From Dysgonamonadaceae bacterium (lineage in GTDB: Bacteria; Bacteroidota; Bacteroidia; Bacteroidales; Azobacteroidaceae), in NCBI GenBank assembly GCA_031260045.1, contig JAIRKO010000051.1, positions 1 to 64,000 of the forward strand: a DNA stretch of 64,000 bases, given 5' to 3'. The position numbers and the translations under genes are program-made. The notes below the pieces were generated by a model. That model made no database searches. It was not told where the DNA came from and saw only the letters and a list, made by a program, of their open reading frames with translations. Of this stretch, positions 1 to 8,355 are shown piece by piece (the first letter of the stretch is position 1; the number at the start of each line of letters is the position of its first letter).

Positions 1-2
1 CC

Positions 3-473
3 GCAAGCGATTATTTTGAAATGGATGTTTTCAATCTTGAGCCTGAAATCATCATGCCGCATTCTGTCGACGCAATCCGGTTTTCGACAGAATTATACCC
101 GTCATATGAACAACATATAACGGTAAAAGGCGTCGGCTCGCACGGATTACGTTACGGGCACAACAGATTTGAGCTTGTTTTCACTGACAGGGAAGAAAAT
201 AGCAACTGGCGGATTTACAAAATTTTGGTAACGCGCTTATACGAGTCGACCGGCATTGCCGCCGTTGATTCAAAAATCACCGTCCGCCGGCTGTCGAATA
301 ATATTCTAATCGACACGCCCAATAAAGAAACCATTTCGATTTATGACCTCAATGGTATCTTAATTAAAAAAGTGGACAAAGAAGCCGGAACGGTACAAGT
401 GGACTTGGGCAATTACCGGCTGCGGAATTTTTTGGTTGTGAGAGGCGCAGATTGGGTGCGGAAAGTGTGGTGA
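3..473 (+). CDS. C-terminal part of a secreted T9SS cargo protein (cut by window edge)
   Basis: The reading frame is open to the left edge, so this is the 3' end of a longer gene; the first ATG (21) is probably internal. I do not recognise the N-terminal part that is visible. The last ~65 residues look like a T9SS C-terminal sorting domain: a short beta-sandwich pattern with a 'SIYDLNGILIKK' strand and a terminal 'VVRGADWVRKVW'. The same end type ('VKGSSGWVKKL') occurs in the protein ending at 19430. In Bacteroidetes such domains direct export across the outer membrane and surface attachment. The function of the missing body cannot be judged. A long inverted repeat follows the stop directly. 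Confidence 0.7.
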   Translation, partial: ASDYFEMDVFNLEPEIIMPHSVDAIRFSTELYPSYEQHITVKGVGSHGLRYGHNRFELVFTDREENSNWRIYKILVTRLYESTGIAAVDSKITVRRLSNNILIDTPNKETISIYDLNGILIKKVDKEAGTVQVDLGNYRLRNFLVVRGADWVRKVW

Positions 474-474
474 T

Positions 475-540
475 TAATTGTACGCTAAGACGCAAAGGCG
501 CAAGGTAATTTTAGCGTCTTTGCGCCTTTGCGTACAATTA
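475..540. repeat. Palindromic intergenic repeat, possible terminator
   Basis: The outer ten bases (taattgtacg / cgtacaatta) pair perfectly. Inside, each arm carries 'cgcaaaggcgcaa'-type sequence in a shifted register, so more than one hairpin is possible. It sits 1 nt after the stop of the preceding gene. Repeats built from 'gacgcaaaggcgc' words are common in Bacteroidetes intergenic DNA. No clear U-tract follows, so terminator function is uncertain. Confidence 0.6.
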
Positions 541-549
541 TTTTTTGTA

Positions 550-590
550 GCGGTGAAGCAATCCAGAAAAAAAATCACACATATTTTTTG
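550..590 (+). repeat. REP-like repeat fragment (type A)
   Basis: It contains 'gcggtgaagcaatccagaa' followed by an A-run and 'cacacatattttttg'. This is the 3' part of a dispersed intergenic repeat seen at several other places in the window (see 8154-8346, 15044-15112, 38351-38390). Confidence 0.6.
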
Positions 591-616
591 TATTCGCAAA
601 TAATTGTTTACATTTG
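587..616 (+). promoter_or_regulatory. Bacteroidetes-type promoter for the lamin-tail protein gene
   Basis: TTTG at 587-590 and TACATTTG at 609-616 are separated by 18 bp, matching the -33 TTTG / -7 TAnnTTTG pattern of the Bacteroides primary sigma factor. The transcript would start about 70 nt before the ATG at 690. The leader contains an 11-of-12-bp hairpin at about 621-650. Confidence 0.65.
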
Positions 617-689
617 CTCCGTATTCCAAATAGCCTTTCTATTGGGAATATCGAATTAACCGAAATTTTTAACCAAAACAAATTTATCT

Positions 690-3600
690 ATGAAAAAAAT
701 TATTTTTCTGGTATCATTTTTCCTGATACCGTTCGTATCCTTTTCTCAATTATCGGAAAATTTTAATGACGGCTCGTTTTATGGAGCTGACCGTCCCGTA
801 GAATGGACGGGCGACACAAACAAATTCACTGTAAACGACGATTTTCAATTGCAGTTGAACGCCTCGAATGCCGACACATTGGCGCAGTTGACAACCGCAT
901 TGGATTTTTCGCGGAATATGCAGTGGGAGTGGTGGATGAAAATGGATTATAGCCCCTCGGAAACCGATTATGTCAACGTCTTTTTGTGTTGCGACGAAGA
1001 CAGTTTGACCGGCGACCCGAACGGGCTTTTTGTCCGCATCGGCTCTGCCGACAAAAATGTCTGTTTAATGCGGGCGGAAAAAGAACACGCAAACGACACG
1101 CTGATTAAAGGCGCGGAAAATCGTTTGAGTAACTCAACGGTCGCGCTTCGGCTAAAAGCCGTTTTGGACAATGAGGGGAATTTCAGTTTGTATTCCAAAT
1201 TGGACGATGAAAGCGAATACGTTCTCGAAGGAAGCTGCAATATTTCGGAAACATACGAAAGTATCGTATTCGGAATTGCTTGCTATTTTAGTCCCGGTCA
1301 CAGTAATGGGTTTTATTTCGACAACTTTCTGGTAGAAGAACTTGACCCGGAACCCATTCCTACGCCCAATTCAAGTTTAGTGGAAGATTTCGGCGACGGC
1401 TTATTTTATGGTATCGACCGTTCCGTAGAATGGACGGGCGACACAAGCAAATTCACCGTAAACGGCGATTTTCAATTGCAGTTGGACGCTCCGGGCGACG
1501 GCTCGCCTGCGCAACTAAAAACCGCGTTGGATTTTTCGCAAAACAGGCAATGGGAATGGTGGATGAAAATGGATTTTAGCCCTACGGCTGACAATTATGT
1601 CAAAGTCTTTTTGTGTAGCGACACAAACAGTCTAATCGGCGACCTGAACGGGCTTTTTGTCCGTATCGGTCATACCGACAAAAATGTCTGTTTGATGCAG
1701 GCGCAAAAAGGAAAAAACAACAAAACGCTGATTAAAGGCGCTGTAAAACGGTTGGATAAACCAATGGTCGCACTTCGGTTAAAAGCCGTTTTGGACAATG
1801 ACGGAAACTTCAATTTGTATTCAAAATTGGACGATGAAAACGAATACATTCTCGAAGGAAGTTGCAATATTTCGGAAACATACGAGAGCGCGGTATTCGG
1901 TATTGTCTGCTATTTTATTCCCTCTCGCAACGACGATTTTTATTTCGACGACTTTCTGGCAGGAGAGCCGGAAGATGAGCCGGAACCCGAACCAGAGCCG
2001 GAACCCGAATCCAATCCTACGCCCAATTCAAGTTTAGTGGAAGATTTCAGCGACGAACTATTTTATGGAGACAATCGTTCCGTAGAATGGACGGGCGACA
2101 CAAGCAAATTCACTGTAAACGGCAATTTTCAATTGCAGTTGGACGCTCCGGGCGACGGCTCGCCTGCGCAACTAAAAACCGCGTTGGATTTTTCGCCAAA
2201 CAGGCAATGGGAATGGTGGATGAAAATGAATCTTAACCCCACGGCAGCCAATTACGCCAATGTCTTTTTATGTAGCGACGAAGACAGTTTGACCGGCAAA
2301 TCGAACGGGCTTTTTGTTCGCATCGGTTATACCGGCAAAAATGTCTGTTTGATGCAGGCGCAAAAAGGGAAAAACAACAAAACGCTGATTAAGGGCGCAG
2401 AAAACCGTTTGAATAACTCAATGGTCGCGCTTCGGTTAAAAGCCGTTTTGGACAATGACGGAAACTTCAATTTGTATTCAAAATTGGACGGTGAAAACGA
2501 ATATGTTTTCGAGGGAAGTTGCAATATTTCGGAAACATACGAGAGTTCGGTATTTGGAATTGTTTGCTATTTTAGTTCCACGCACGGAAAAGATTTTTAT
2601 TTCGACGATTTTTGGGTTGGAGAGCCGGAAGATGAACCGGCGCCGAACCCCGAACCAAAACCCAATCTTACGCCCAACTCAAGTTTAGTGGAAGATTTCA
2701 GCGATGGGCTGTTTCAAGGCAAAAACCGTTCCGTCGAATGGACGGGCGACATCAGCAAATTCGCTGTAAACAACGCTTTGCAATTGCAGTTAAACGCTCC
2801 GGGCGACGGTTCGCCTGCGCAACTAAAAACCGCGTTGGATTTTTCGCCAAACAGGCAGTGGGAATGGTGGATGAAAATGGATTTTAGCCCCACGGCAGCC
2901 AACTATGCCAAAGTCTTTTTGTGTTGCGACGAAAACAACCTGACCGGCAAACCGAACGGGCTTTTTGTCCGCATCGGTTATACCAACAAAAATATCTGTT
3001 TGATGCAGGCGCAAAAAGAAAAAAACAATAAAACGCTGATTAAAGGCGCGGAAAAACGGTTGGATAAAAAAACGGTTGCGCTTCGGTTAAAAGCCGTTTT
3101 GGACAACGATGGAAATTTCAATTTGTATTCAAAGTTGGACGATGAAAACGAATACGTTCTCGAAGGAAGTTGCAATATTTCGGAAACATACGAAAGTTCG
3201 ATATTCGGTGTTGTTTGCTATTTCAGTTCCACTCGCGGCAAAGATTTTTATTTCGACGATTTTTTGGTAAGAGAGCCGGAAAGCGACAATTCGGCGCCGA
3301 ACCCCGAACCGGAAACCGACCCCGAACCGGGCGACATAGTTATTAACGAAATCCTGTACGATCCGCCTGCCGGATGCGCCGAATATGTTGAAATTTACAA
3401 CAATTCCGACAAAATATTCGATTTGCGGTTTTTGAGTTTCACCACCCGCAAACCTTCCGACGGCTCATTGAACACCTCTTATCCCCTGTCCGGAAGCGAA
3501 ACCTTATTCCATCCCGGCGACTACCTTGTAATTACCAAAAGCAGGGATTTGGTGTGTCCGTTTTTCAATTGCCGTCCGGGTTCCCTTTTCGCCGAGTTAA

Positions 3601-4145
3601 GCATAATGCCTGCTTTGGCAAACGCATCCGGTTGCGCCGTCATTCGGGATAACAAAACCGGCGCGGTGATCGACGAATTCGCGTATAATGCGGGTATGCA
3701 CACGATAGGGAGCGGAAACAAAAAGGGCATTTCCTTAGAACGTTCCGATTTTAACCGTCCTGCGAACAGTGCGGATAACTGGTATTCGGCTTCAGCAGAA
3801 AGCGGTTTCGGAACGCCCGGCTATCAAAATTCTCAAAAGACGGATCAAACGGGAATTGAAAAGATAAGTATTGTTTATCCCCAGTTCAGCGCCGACAATT
3901 ATTCTATTCGCTATCAACTGGATAAATCCGGATATCACTGCCGGGCGCTGATTTACGACGTTACGGGAAAAACCGTGAACACCATTGCCGACACTGAACT
4001 GTCGGGAACGGAAGGACGACTGCTTTGGAACGGGAAAGGAAGTTCCGGTCAGCCGCTTGTTGCCGGGATTTATATTGTTTATATAGAAGTTTATAATATG
4101 GATGGCGATGTACAGAAATTCCGAAAACCGGTGGTTGTTAAGTAA
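690..4145 (+). CDS. Large secreted lamin-tail-domain protein with four tandem LamG-like repeats
   Basis: 1151 residues. A signal peptide (residues 1-19, ending VSFSQ) is followed by four copies of a ~195-residue beta-rich module. Each copy has 'VEWTGD..KF.V', 'RQWEWWMKM', 'GLFVRIG', 'LRLKAVLDN.GNF.LYSKLD' and 'FYFDDF'. Linkers are rich in Pro and Glu. Next comes a lamin-tail (LTD) domain from about residue 880 ('GDIVINEILYDPP', 'EYVEIYNNS', 'GTPGYQN'). Last is a FlgD-like/T9SS C-terminal domain ('LLWNGKGSSGQPLVAGIYIVYIEV'). Relatives I know in Bacteroidales have a single N-terminal module, so the fourfold array looks like recent internal amplification. An extracellular surface role is inferred; the ligand is unknown. 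Start fixed by the signal peptide and promoter. Confidence 0.85.
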   Translation: MKKIIFLVSFFLIPFVSFSQLSENFNDGSFYGADRPVEWTGDTNKFTVNDDFQLQLNASNADTLAQLTTALDFSRNMQWEWWMKMDYSPSETDYVNVFLCCDEDSLTGDPNGLFVRIGSADKNVCLMRAEKEHANDTLIKGAENRLSNSTVALRLKAVLDNEGNFSLYSKLDDESEYVLEGSCNISETYESIVFGIACYFSPGHSNGFYFDNFLVEELDPEPIPTPNSSLVEDFGDGLFYGIDRSVEWTGDTSKFTVNGDFQLQLDAPGDGSPAQLKTALDFSQNRQWEWWMKMDFSPTADNYVKVFLCSDTNSLIGDLNGLFVRIGHTDKNVCLMQAQKGKNNKTLIKGAVKRLDKPMVALRLKAVLDNDGNFNLYSKLDDENEYILEGSCNISETYESAVFGIVCYFIPSRNDDFYFDDFLAGEPEDEPEPEPEPEPESNPTPNSSLVEDFSDELFYGDNRSVEWTGDTSKFTVNGNFQLQLDAPGDGSPAQLKTALDFSPNRQWEWWMKMNLNPTAANYANVFLCSDEDSLTGKSNGLFVRIGYTGKNVCLMQAQKGKNNKTLIKGAENRLNNSMVALRLKAVLDNDGNFNLYSKLDGENEYVFEGSCNISETYESSVFGIVCYFSSTHGKDFYFDDFWVGEPEDEPAPNPEPKPNLTPNSSLVEDFSDGLFQGKNRSVEWTGDISKFAVNNALQLQLNAPGDGSPAQLKTALDFSPNRQWEWWMKMDFSPTAANYAKVFLCCDENNLTGKPNGLFVRIGYTNKNICLMQAQKEKNNKTLIKGAEKRLDKKTVALRLKAVLDNDGNFNLYSKLDDENEYVLEGSCNISETYESSIFGVVCYFSSTRGKDFYFDDFLVREPESDNSAPNPEPETDPEPGDIVINEILYDPPAGCAEYVEIYNNSDKIFDLRFLSFTTRKPSDGSLNTSYPLSGSETLFHPGDYLVITKSRDLVCPFFNCRPGSLFAELSIMPALANASGCAVIRDNKTGAVIDEFAYNAGMHTIGSGNKKGISLERSDFNRPANSADNWYSASAESGFGTPGYQNSQKTDQTGIEKISIVYPQFSADNYSIRYQLDKSGYHCRALIYDVTGKTVNTIADTELSGTEGRLLWNGKGSSGQPLVAGIYIVYIEVYNMDGDVQKFRKPVVVK
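746..3270 (+). repeat. Four tandem intragenic repeats of about 650 bp
   Basis: Units begin near 746, 1371, 2028 and 2679, giving spacings of about 625, 657 and 651 bp. Units 2-4 share long identical stretches, such as the 'ctccgggcgacgg' region and 'ttggatttttcg', while unit 1 is the most diverged. The length differences lie in the PE-rich linkers between modules. In-frame spacing means unit gain or loss by recombination would keep the reading frame. Confidence 0.9.
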
Positions 4146-4442
4146 AACGAATTATCCCGTCAGGGATTATTAAGTACAAATCACTAACAACGTAGGGACA
4201 GGGTGCGCACCTTGTCCCTATTGTTTTAAATGTAGGTATGTGTGAAAAACTGAATTATATTTTTTTCTGGGTTGCTTCACCGCTTTGCGGTTCGCACCAA
4301 GTCTATTGCGGGCGAAGCGAAAACCTGCAATTCCCCGCTCTTTATTTCAGAGTATCCCGTGCGGAAAGCGGGATGACGGGCTTTTTTAACCTCACCGCTG
4401 CACTTAAACGTTAAACGTTTTTATTTATTAAAGATTTTTTCC
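4146..4442. repeat. Intergenic region filled with REP-like repeats
   Basis: No gene is seen between 4146 and 4525. On the minus strand 4255-4335 is a type A repeat ('gcgaaccgcaaagcggtgaagcaa' preceded by 'agacttg'), with the accompanying 'gtgtgaaaa..ttatatttttttct' block at 4240-4268. 4345-4385 is a type B repeat on the minus strand ('cccgtcatcccgctttccgcacggga'). Confidence 0.6.
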
Positions 4443-4450
4443 TACCTTTG
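4443..4450 (+). promoter_or_regulatory. -7 box upstream of rpmF
   Basis: TACCTTTG followed by C fits TAnnTTTGC. It lies 76 nt before the rpmF ATG. No good -33 TTTG is visible; the region is T-rich. Confidence 0.5.
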
Positions 4451-4525
4451 CGGAACTTTTCAAAATCGAAAGAATCGGAAAAGTTTGATGTATACAAAAA
4501 AACAATAATTAAATATTAAAATAAA

Positions 4526-4714
4526 ATGGCACATCCTAAACGAAGAGTTGGTAAAACCAGAAGAGACAAAAGAAGATCGCATCACCATGCGGTTATCCCA
4601 CAGTTAGCTATCGACCCGACAACGGGCGAATATCACCTCTACCACAGAGCGCATTGGTACGAAGGAAAATTGTATTATAAAGGAAAAGTAATCATTGACA
4701 ACGAGACCGTTTAG
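4526..4714 (+). CDS. rpmF: 50S ribosomal protein L32, cysteine-free form
   Basis: 62 residues beginning [20 protein letters not shown], the standard L32 N-terminus. L32 is a structural protein of the large ribosomal subunit. Typical Bacteroides L32 has a zinc ribbon with two CxxC pairs ('CPNCGE' and 'CGACGYY'). Here these positions read 'DPTTGE' and 'HWYEGKLYY', and the protein has no cysteine, so it should not bind zinc. Zinc-free paralogues of ribosomal proteins are known in other bacteria, where the Zur regulon often controls them. No Zur site is obvious here. The DUF177 gene that often precedes rpmF is absent. Confidence 0.93.
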   Translation: MAHPKRRVGKTRRDKRRSHHHAVIPQLAIDPTTGEYHLYHRAHWYEGKLYYKGKVIIDNETV

Positions 4715-4738
4715 TCAGTGATATACAAATCTTAAAAA

Positions 4739-4780
4739 ACCCTAAACAGATGATGCGGAATCTCTTTTTAGGGTATTTTT
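4739..4780 (+). terminator. Terminator after rpmF
   Basis: Arms accctaaa (4739-4746) and tttagggt (4767-4774) enclose a second AGAT/ATCT pairing and are followed by ATTTTTAT. It separates rpmF from fabH, although partial read-through is possible. Confidence 0.7.
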
Positions 4781-4806
4781 ATAAATAATTGTTGTTTTAA
4801 TTAATT

Positions 4807-5805
4807 ATGAGTAAAATTCATGCCGTAATAACAGCTGTTGGCGGGTGTATCCCCGAATATGTCCTCACAAATGACGAAATTTCTACTTATGTAGATACTT
4901 CCGACGAATGGATTCTCCAAAGAATAGGTATCAGGGAGCGGCGCATCCTGAAACCGGAGGAAGGCGTCGGAATAACCTGTTTAGCCGAAAAGGCAATCGA
5001 AAATCTGAGAAGTAAAAAAGATTTTGACCCTCTGGAAATCGAAGCGATTGTTTTTGCAACCTCCACTCCCGATTATATTCTTCCCAATTCCGCGTCGCTG
5101 ATTGCTTACCGGACGGGAATGACGCGGGCTTTCGGCTTTGATTTGTCCGCTGCCTGTAGCGGTTATATTTTCGCGTTGGAAGTTGCCCAGTCGTTTATTG
5201 TTTCGGGGAAATATAAAAAAGTGATGGTCATAGCGGGGGATGTCCTGTCGACGGTAACCGACACGAAGGATAGGAATACTTGCCCGATTTTTTCGGACGG
5301 TTGCGGCGTCGCCCTGCTTGAAGCGACCGAAGAGGAAGAGGGCATTGTCGATTCCATTTTGCATATGGACGGCGACAGTTTGGAACACCTCCACATGTAT
5401 GGCGGCGGCTCGGTTCATCCGGCGAGCCACGAATCGGTCGACCGGCATTTGCATTTCATCCATCAGGACGGGAAAGTGGTTTTCAAACGTGCCGTAACCG
5501 CTATGGTGAATGTTTGCGAAGAAATCATGCAGCGGAATAATTTGTCAAAAGACGACGTCCGCTGGGTAGTTCCCCATCAAGCCAACCTTCGGATTATCGA
5601 AGCCGTCGCCCGCCGGTTGGAAATTCCAATCGACAAAGTGATGGTCAACATTGATAAATATGGCAATTCGAGCGCAGCCACCATTCCGCTTTGTTTGTGG
5701 GACTGGGAAAAGCGGATGCGGAAAGGCGACAAAGTGATTCTCACCGCTTTCGGGGCAGGCTATACTTGGGGCGCCGTTTACCTGAAATGGGGATACGATG
5801 CATAA
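4807..5805 (+). CDS. fabH: 3-oxoacyl-[ACP] synthase III (KAS III)
   Basis: 332 residues, the normal length. The enzyme condenses acetyl-CoA (or a branched starter) with malonyl-ACP to begin type II fatty acid synthesis in the cytoplasm. The catalytic triad is present: Cys in 'FDLSAACSG' (about residue 118), His in 'VPHQANLRI' and Asn in 'YGNSSAATIPL'. The C-terminal 'AFGAGYTWGA' is also typical. The 3' end overlaps era by 8 bp, so the two are probably co-transcribed with rpmF upstream. The rpmF-fabH-era order is a common Bacteroidetes arrangement. Confidence 0.95.
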   Translation: MSKIHAVITAVGGCIPEYVLTNDEISTYVDTSDEWILQRIGIRERRILKPEEGVGITCLAEKAIENLRSKKDFDPLEIEAIVFATSTPDYILPNSASLIAYRTGMTRAFGFDLSAACSGYIFALEVAQSFIVSGKYKKVMVIAGDVLSTVTDTKDRNTCPIFSDGCGVALLEATEEEEGIVDSILHMDGDSLEHLHMYGGGSVHPASHESVDRHLHFIHQDGKVVFKRAVTAMVNVCEEIMQRNNLSKDDVRWVVPHQANLRIIEAVARRLEIPIDKVMVNIDKYGNSSAATIPLCLWDWEKRMRKGDKVILTAFGAGYTWGAVYLKWGYDA

Positions 5806-6676
5806 ATCGGGATTTGTCAACATCGTAGGAAATCCGAATGTCGGGAAATCAACCTTGATGAATTTGCTTGTGGGCGAGCGCGTTTCAATCATCACATCGA
5901 AAGCGCAAACTACCCGCCACCGGATTGTGGGCATTGTCAATACTGAGGAAATGCAAATCGTTTATTCCGATACGCCGGGCGTTCTGCGACCGAATTACAA
6001 ATTGCAGGAAAGCATGTTAAATTTTTCCCAATCGGCTTTGAACGATGCCGATGTGTTGGTGTATGTAACCGATACGGTGGAAAAAATTGACAAAAATGAT
6101 TTTTTCTTGGAACAGGTAAAAAATGCAACTTCGCCTGTCCTGTTGGCTATCAATAAAATTGATTTGACGCAACAAAAAGAACTGGAAAAAAGCGTTGCCG
6201 AATGGCAGTTGCTGTTGCCACAAGCGGAGATTATTCCGATTTCGGCAGTCCATAAATTCAATATTGATTACCTGAAAAAGCGGATTGAGTCGTTAATTCC
6301 CGATTCGCCGCCTTATTTTGAAAAAGACGCTCTGACGGACAGACCGGCAAGGTTTTTTGTTACGGAAATCATCCGCGAGAAGATTTTGTTGTACTACCAA
6401 AAGGAAATTCCTTATTCGGTGGAAGTTGTTGTGGAAGAATTTACGGAAAATCCGGACTTGATTCATATCAAATCCACGGTGATCGTTGAACGGGAATCGC
6501 AAAAAGGCATCATCATCGGCGAGCGGGGAAAAGCCTTGAAAAAAGTCGGTTCGATGGCGCGCAAAAACCTTGAACGGTTTTTTGACAGGAAAATTTTTCT
6601 TGAAATGTTTGTCCGCGTAGAAAACGACTGGCGGAATCGGGATGCGCTTTTGCGGAAATTTGGGTATAATTTTTAA
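5798..6676 (+). CDS. era: GTPase Era, 16S rRNA maturation factor
   Basis: 292 residues. Era binds the 3' end of 16S rRNA and helps assemble the 30S subunit. G1 'GNPNVGKST', G3 'DTPG' and G4 'NKID' are visible in the N-terminal GTPase domain. The C-terminal KH domain has the expected 'KGIIIGERGKALKKVG' loop. The start overlaps the fabH stop by 8 bp, indicating translational coupling. It ends just before a type B REP-like repeat. Confidence 0.96.
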   Translation: MHKSGFVNIVGNPNVGKSTLMNLLVGERVSIITSKAQTTRHRIVGIVNTEEMQIVYSDTPGVLRPNYKLQESMLNFSQSALNDADVLVYVTDTVEKIDKNDFFLEQVKNATSPVLLAINKIDLTQQKELEKSVAEWQLLLPQAEIIPISAVHKFNIDYLKKRIESLIPDSPPYFEKDALTDRPARFFVTEIIREKILLYYQKEIPYSVEVVVEEFTENPDLIHIKSTVIVERESQKGIIIGERGKALKKVGSMARKNLERFFDRKIFLEMFVRVENDWRNRDALLRKFGYNF

Positions 6677-6680
6677 CAAA

Positions 6681-6760
6681 CCCGTCATCCCGCGCTCGAT
6701 GCGGGATCCTCTGAAAAACAAGATGCGGTTTGCTGGTTTCCGCTTCGCCTGCAATAACGA
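6681..6760 (+). repeat. REP-like repeat (type B) between era and der
   Basis: 'cccgtcatcccgcgctcgatgcgggatcc' forms a hairpin through cccgcgc/gatgcggga. It is followed by a degenerate type A-like tail ending 'cgcctgcaataacg'. It may act as a weak terminator; no U-tract is seen. Confidence 0.6.
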
Positions 6761-6793
6761 CATTTTACATATTTCCTAAATTTAAAAATTAAA

Positions 6794-8104
6794 ATGAGTA
6801 ATATAGTAGCCATCACAGGTCGCCCCAACGTAGGAAAATCGACTTTATTCAACCGCCTGACACAGACGCGGCAAGCCATCGTGAATGAAGAATCCGGCAC
6901 CACGCGCGACCGCCAATACGGCAAAGCGGAATGGGCGGGCAAAGAATTTTCCGTCATTGACACCGGCGGGTGGGTGCTTCATTCCGACGACGTTTTCGAG
7001 GGCGAAATCAACAAACAGGTGCAAATTGCTATCGAAGAAGCCGCTGTAATCCTGTTCGTCGTGGACATTTTAACCGGAATTACCGACTTGGACGAACAGA
7101 TTGCCGGGATGCTTCGCCGCAGCAAAAAGCCGGTAATCGTGGTTTCAAACAAAGCCGATACGTTCAATCTTCATCCGCAGGCGGCGGAATTTTATGCCAT
7201 GGGGTTGGGCGAACCTTATGCGATTTCGGCAATCAACGGTTCGGGAACCGGCGAATTGCTGGACATTTTGGTATCCCTGTTCGACGATAAAGAAGAAAAA
7301 ACCGAAGAGGATGTTCCCAAAATAGCCGTTACAGGTCGTCCCAACGCAGGTAAATCGTCCTTAATCAACGCATTCATCGGCGAGGAGCGGAATATTGTAA
7401 CCGACATCGCCGGTACTACCCGCGATTCCATCTACACCTTATATAATAAGTTCGGTTTAAAATTTTATTTAGTCGATACGGCAGGCATCCGTAAAAAGGG
7501 GAAGGTCGATGAAAATTTGGAATATTACTCGGTTATTCGGGCAATCAGGGCTATCGAAAACGCCGACGTGTGTATCCTGATGCTCGACGCCACGCGCGGC
7601 ATCGAATCGCAAGACATGAATATTTTTTCGCTGATTCAAAAGAACGGGAAAGGTCTGGTAATCGTTGTAAACAAGTGGGATTTGGTGGAAAACAAAGACC
7701 GGCAGGCAATCCAAACTTTTGAGGATGCCATCCGCGAACGCACGGCGCCTTTTACCGATGTGCCGGTTATTTTCGCTTCCGCGCTCACCAAACAGCGGAT
7801 TTTCAAGATATTGGAAACCGCAAATCAGATTTACCAAACAAGAAATACAAAAATTTCTACCCATAAACTAAACGAAATTTTACTTCCGATTATAGAAAAA
7901 ACGCCGCCGCCGATGCACAAGGGGAAAGTGGTTAAAATCAAATATATCACGCAATTACCCAAGACAGCGATACCAAGTTTTGTTTTTTTCTGCAACCTGC
8001 CACAGTGGGTGAAAGAGCCTTATAAACGCTTTCTTGAAAACCAAATTCGGAAACATTGGGTGATGACGGGGACGCCGATTCATGTTTTTATGCGGGAAAA
8101 GTGA
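6794..8104 (+). CDS. der: GTPase Der (EngA), 50S assembly factor
   Basis: 436 residues with the diagnostic two tandem GTPase domains: first G1 'GRPNVGKST' (residue 8) and second G1 'GRPNAGKSS' (residue ~178). G3 'DTGGW' and 'DTAGI', and G4 'NKAD' and 'NKWD', follow. A C-terminal KH-like domain contains '[17 protein letters not shown]' and '[11 protein letters not shown]'. Der acts in late assembly of the 50S subunit. It follows era in the same direction, separated by a REP-like repeat. Confidence 0.96.
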   Translation: MSNIVAITGRPNVGKSTLFNRLTQTRQAIVNEESGTTRDRQYGKAEWAGKEFSVIDTGGWVLHSDDVFEGEINKQVQIAIEEAAVILFVVDILTGITDLDEQIAGMLRRSKKPVIVVSNKADTFNLHPQAAEFYAMGLGEPYAISAINGSGTGELLDILVSLFDDKEEKTEEDVPKIAVTGRPNAGKSSLINAFIGEERNIVTDIAGTTRDSIYTLYNKFGLKFYLVDTAGIRKKGKVDENLEYYSVIRAIRAIENADVCILMLDATRGIESQDMNIFSLIQKNGKGLVIVVNKWDLVENKDRQAIQTFEDAIRERTAPFTDVPVIFASALTKQRIFKILETANQIYQTRNTKISTHKLNEILLPIIEKTPPPMHKGKVVKIKYITQLPKTAIPSFVFFCNLPQWVKEPYKRFLENQIRKHWVMTGTPIHVFMREK

Positions 8105-8153
8105 TGGTTTTTGTGCGTAATTGGTTTCGGCGATTTGCAATTGACCCTACCGC

Positions 8154-8346
8154 GTCATTAGATTTGTTGCGAAATAACCATTTACAGTAAAAAGTTATCT
8201 TTGTCAAAGAGCGGTATCGTAACAGAGGAAAAGAATTCGGGTTAAGATATAAACTTGATTTGTGAAATAGTGAACTACGAAAATAGGGAATTAAATGGTT
8301 TTTCGCAACAAATCTATTGCGAAGCGGTGAAGCAATCCAGAAAAAC
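8154..8346. repeat. REP-like repeat (type A) split by a 156-bp insertion
   Basis: Left part 'cgtcatt' (8153-8159) and right part 'attgcgaagcggtgaagcaatccag' (8316-8340) join to give 'cgtcattgcgaagcggtgaagc...', the consensus seen at other copies. One 'att' is present on each side of the insert. This shows the repeat existed first and was interrupted later. Confidence 0.65.
8160..8315. mobile_element. MITE-like non-autonomous element with ~23-bp terminal inverted repeats
   Basis: Left terminus 'agatttgttgcgaaat' + 'aaccattt' (8160-8183) and right terminus 'aaatggtttttcgcaac' + 'aaatct' (8293-8315) are inverted copies differing by one extra base. The 156-bp element has no credible coding capacity. 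It is flanked by ATT on both sides, consistent with a 3-bp target duplication. Termini of the type TTGTTGCGAAA resemble those of IS5/IS1182-like elements; this assignment is from memory and is an inference. A promoter-like TATCTTTG lies inside at 8196-8203. A degenerate second copy is at about 63591-63735. Confidence 0.65.
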
Positions 8347-8355
8347 ACTTACAAG

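Noticed and set aside
8196..8203. TATCTTTG promoter box inside the MITE-like element
   Set aside because: No gene follows on the plus strand; the next gene is convergent. Possibly a chance match in AT-rich DNA.
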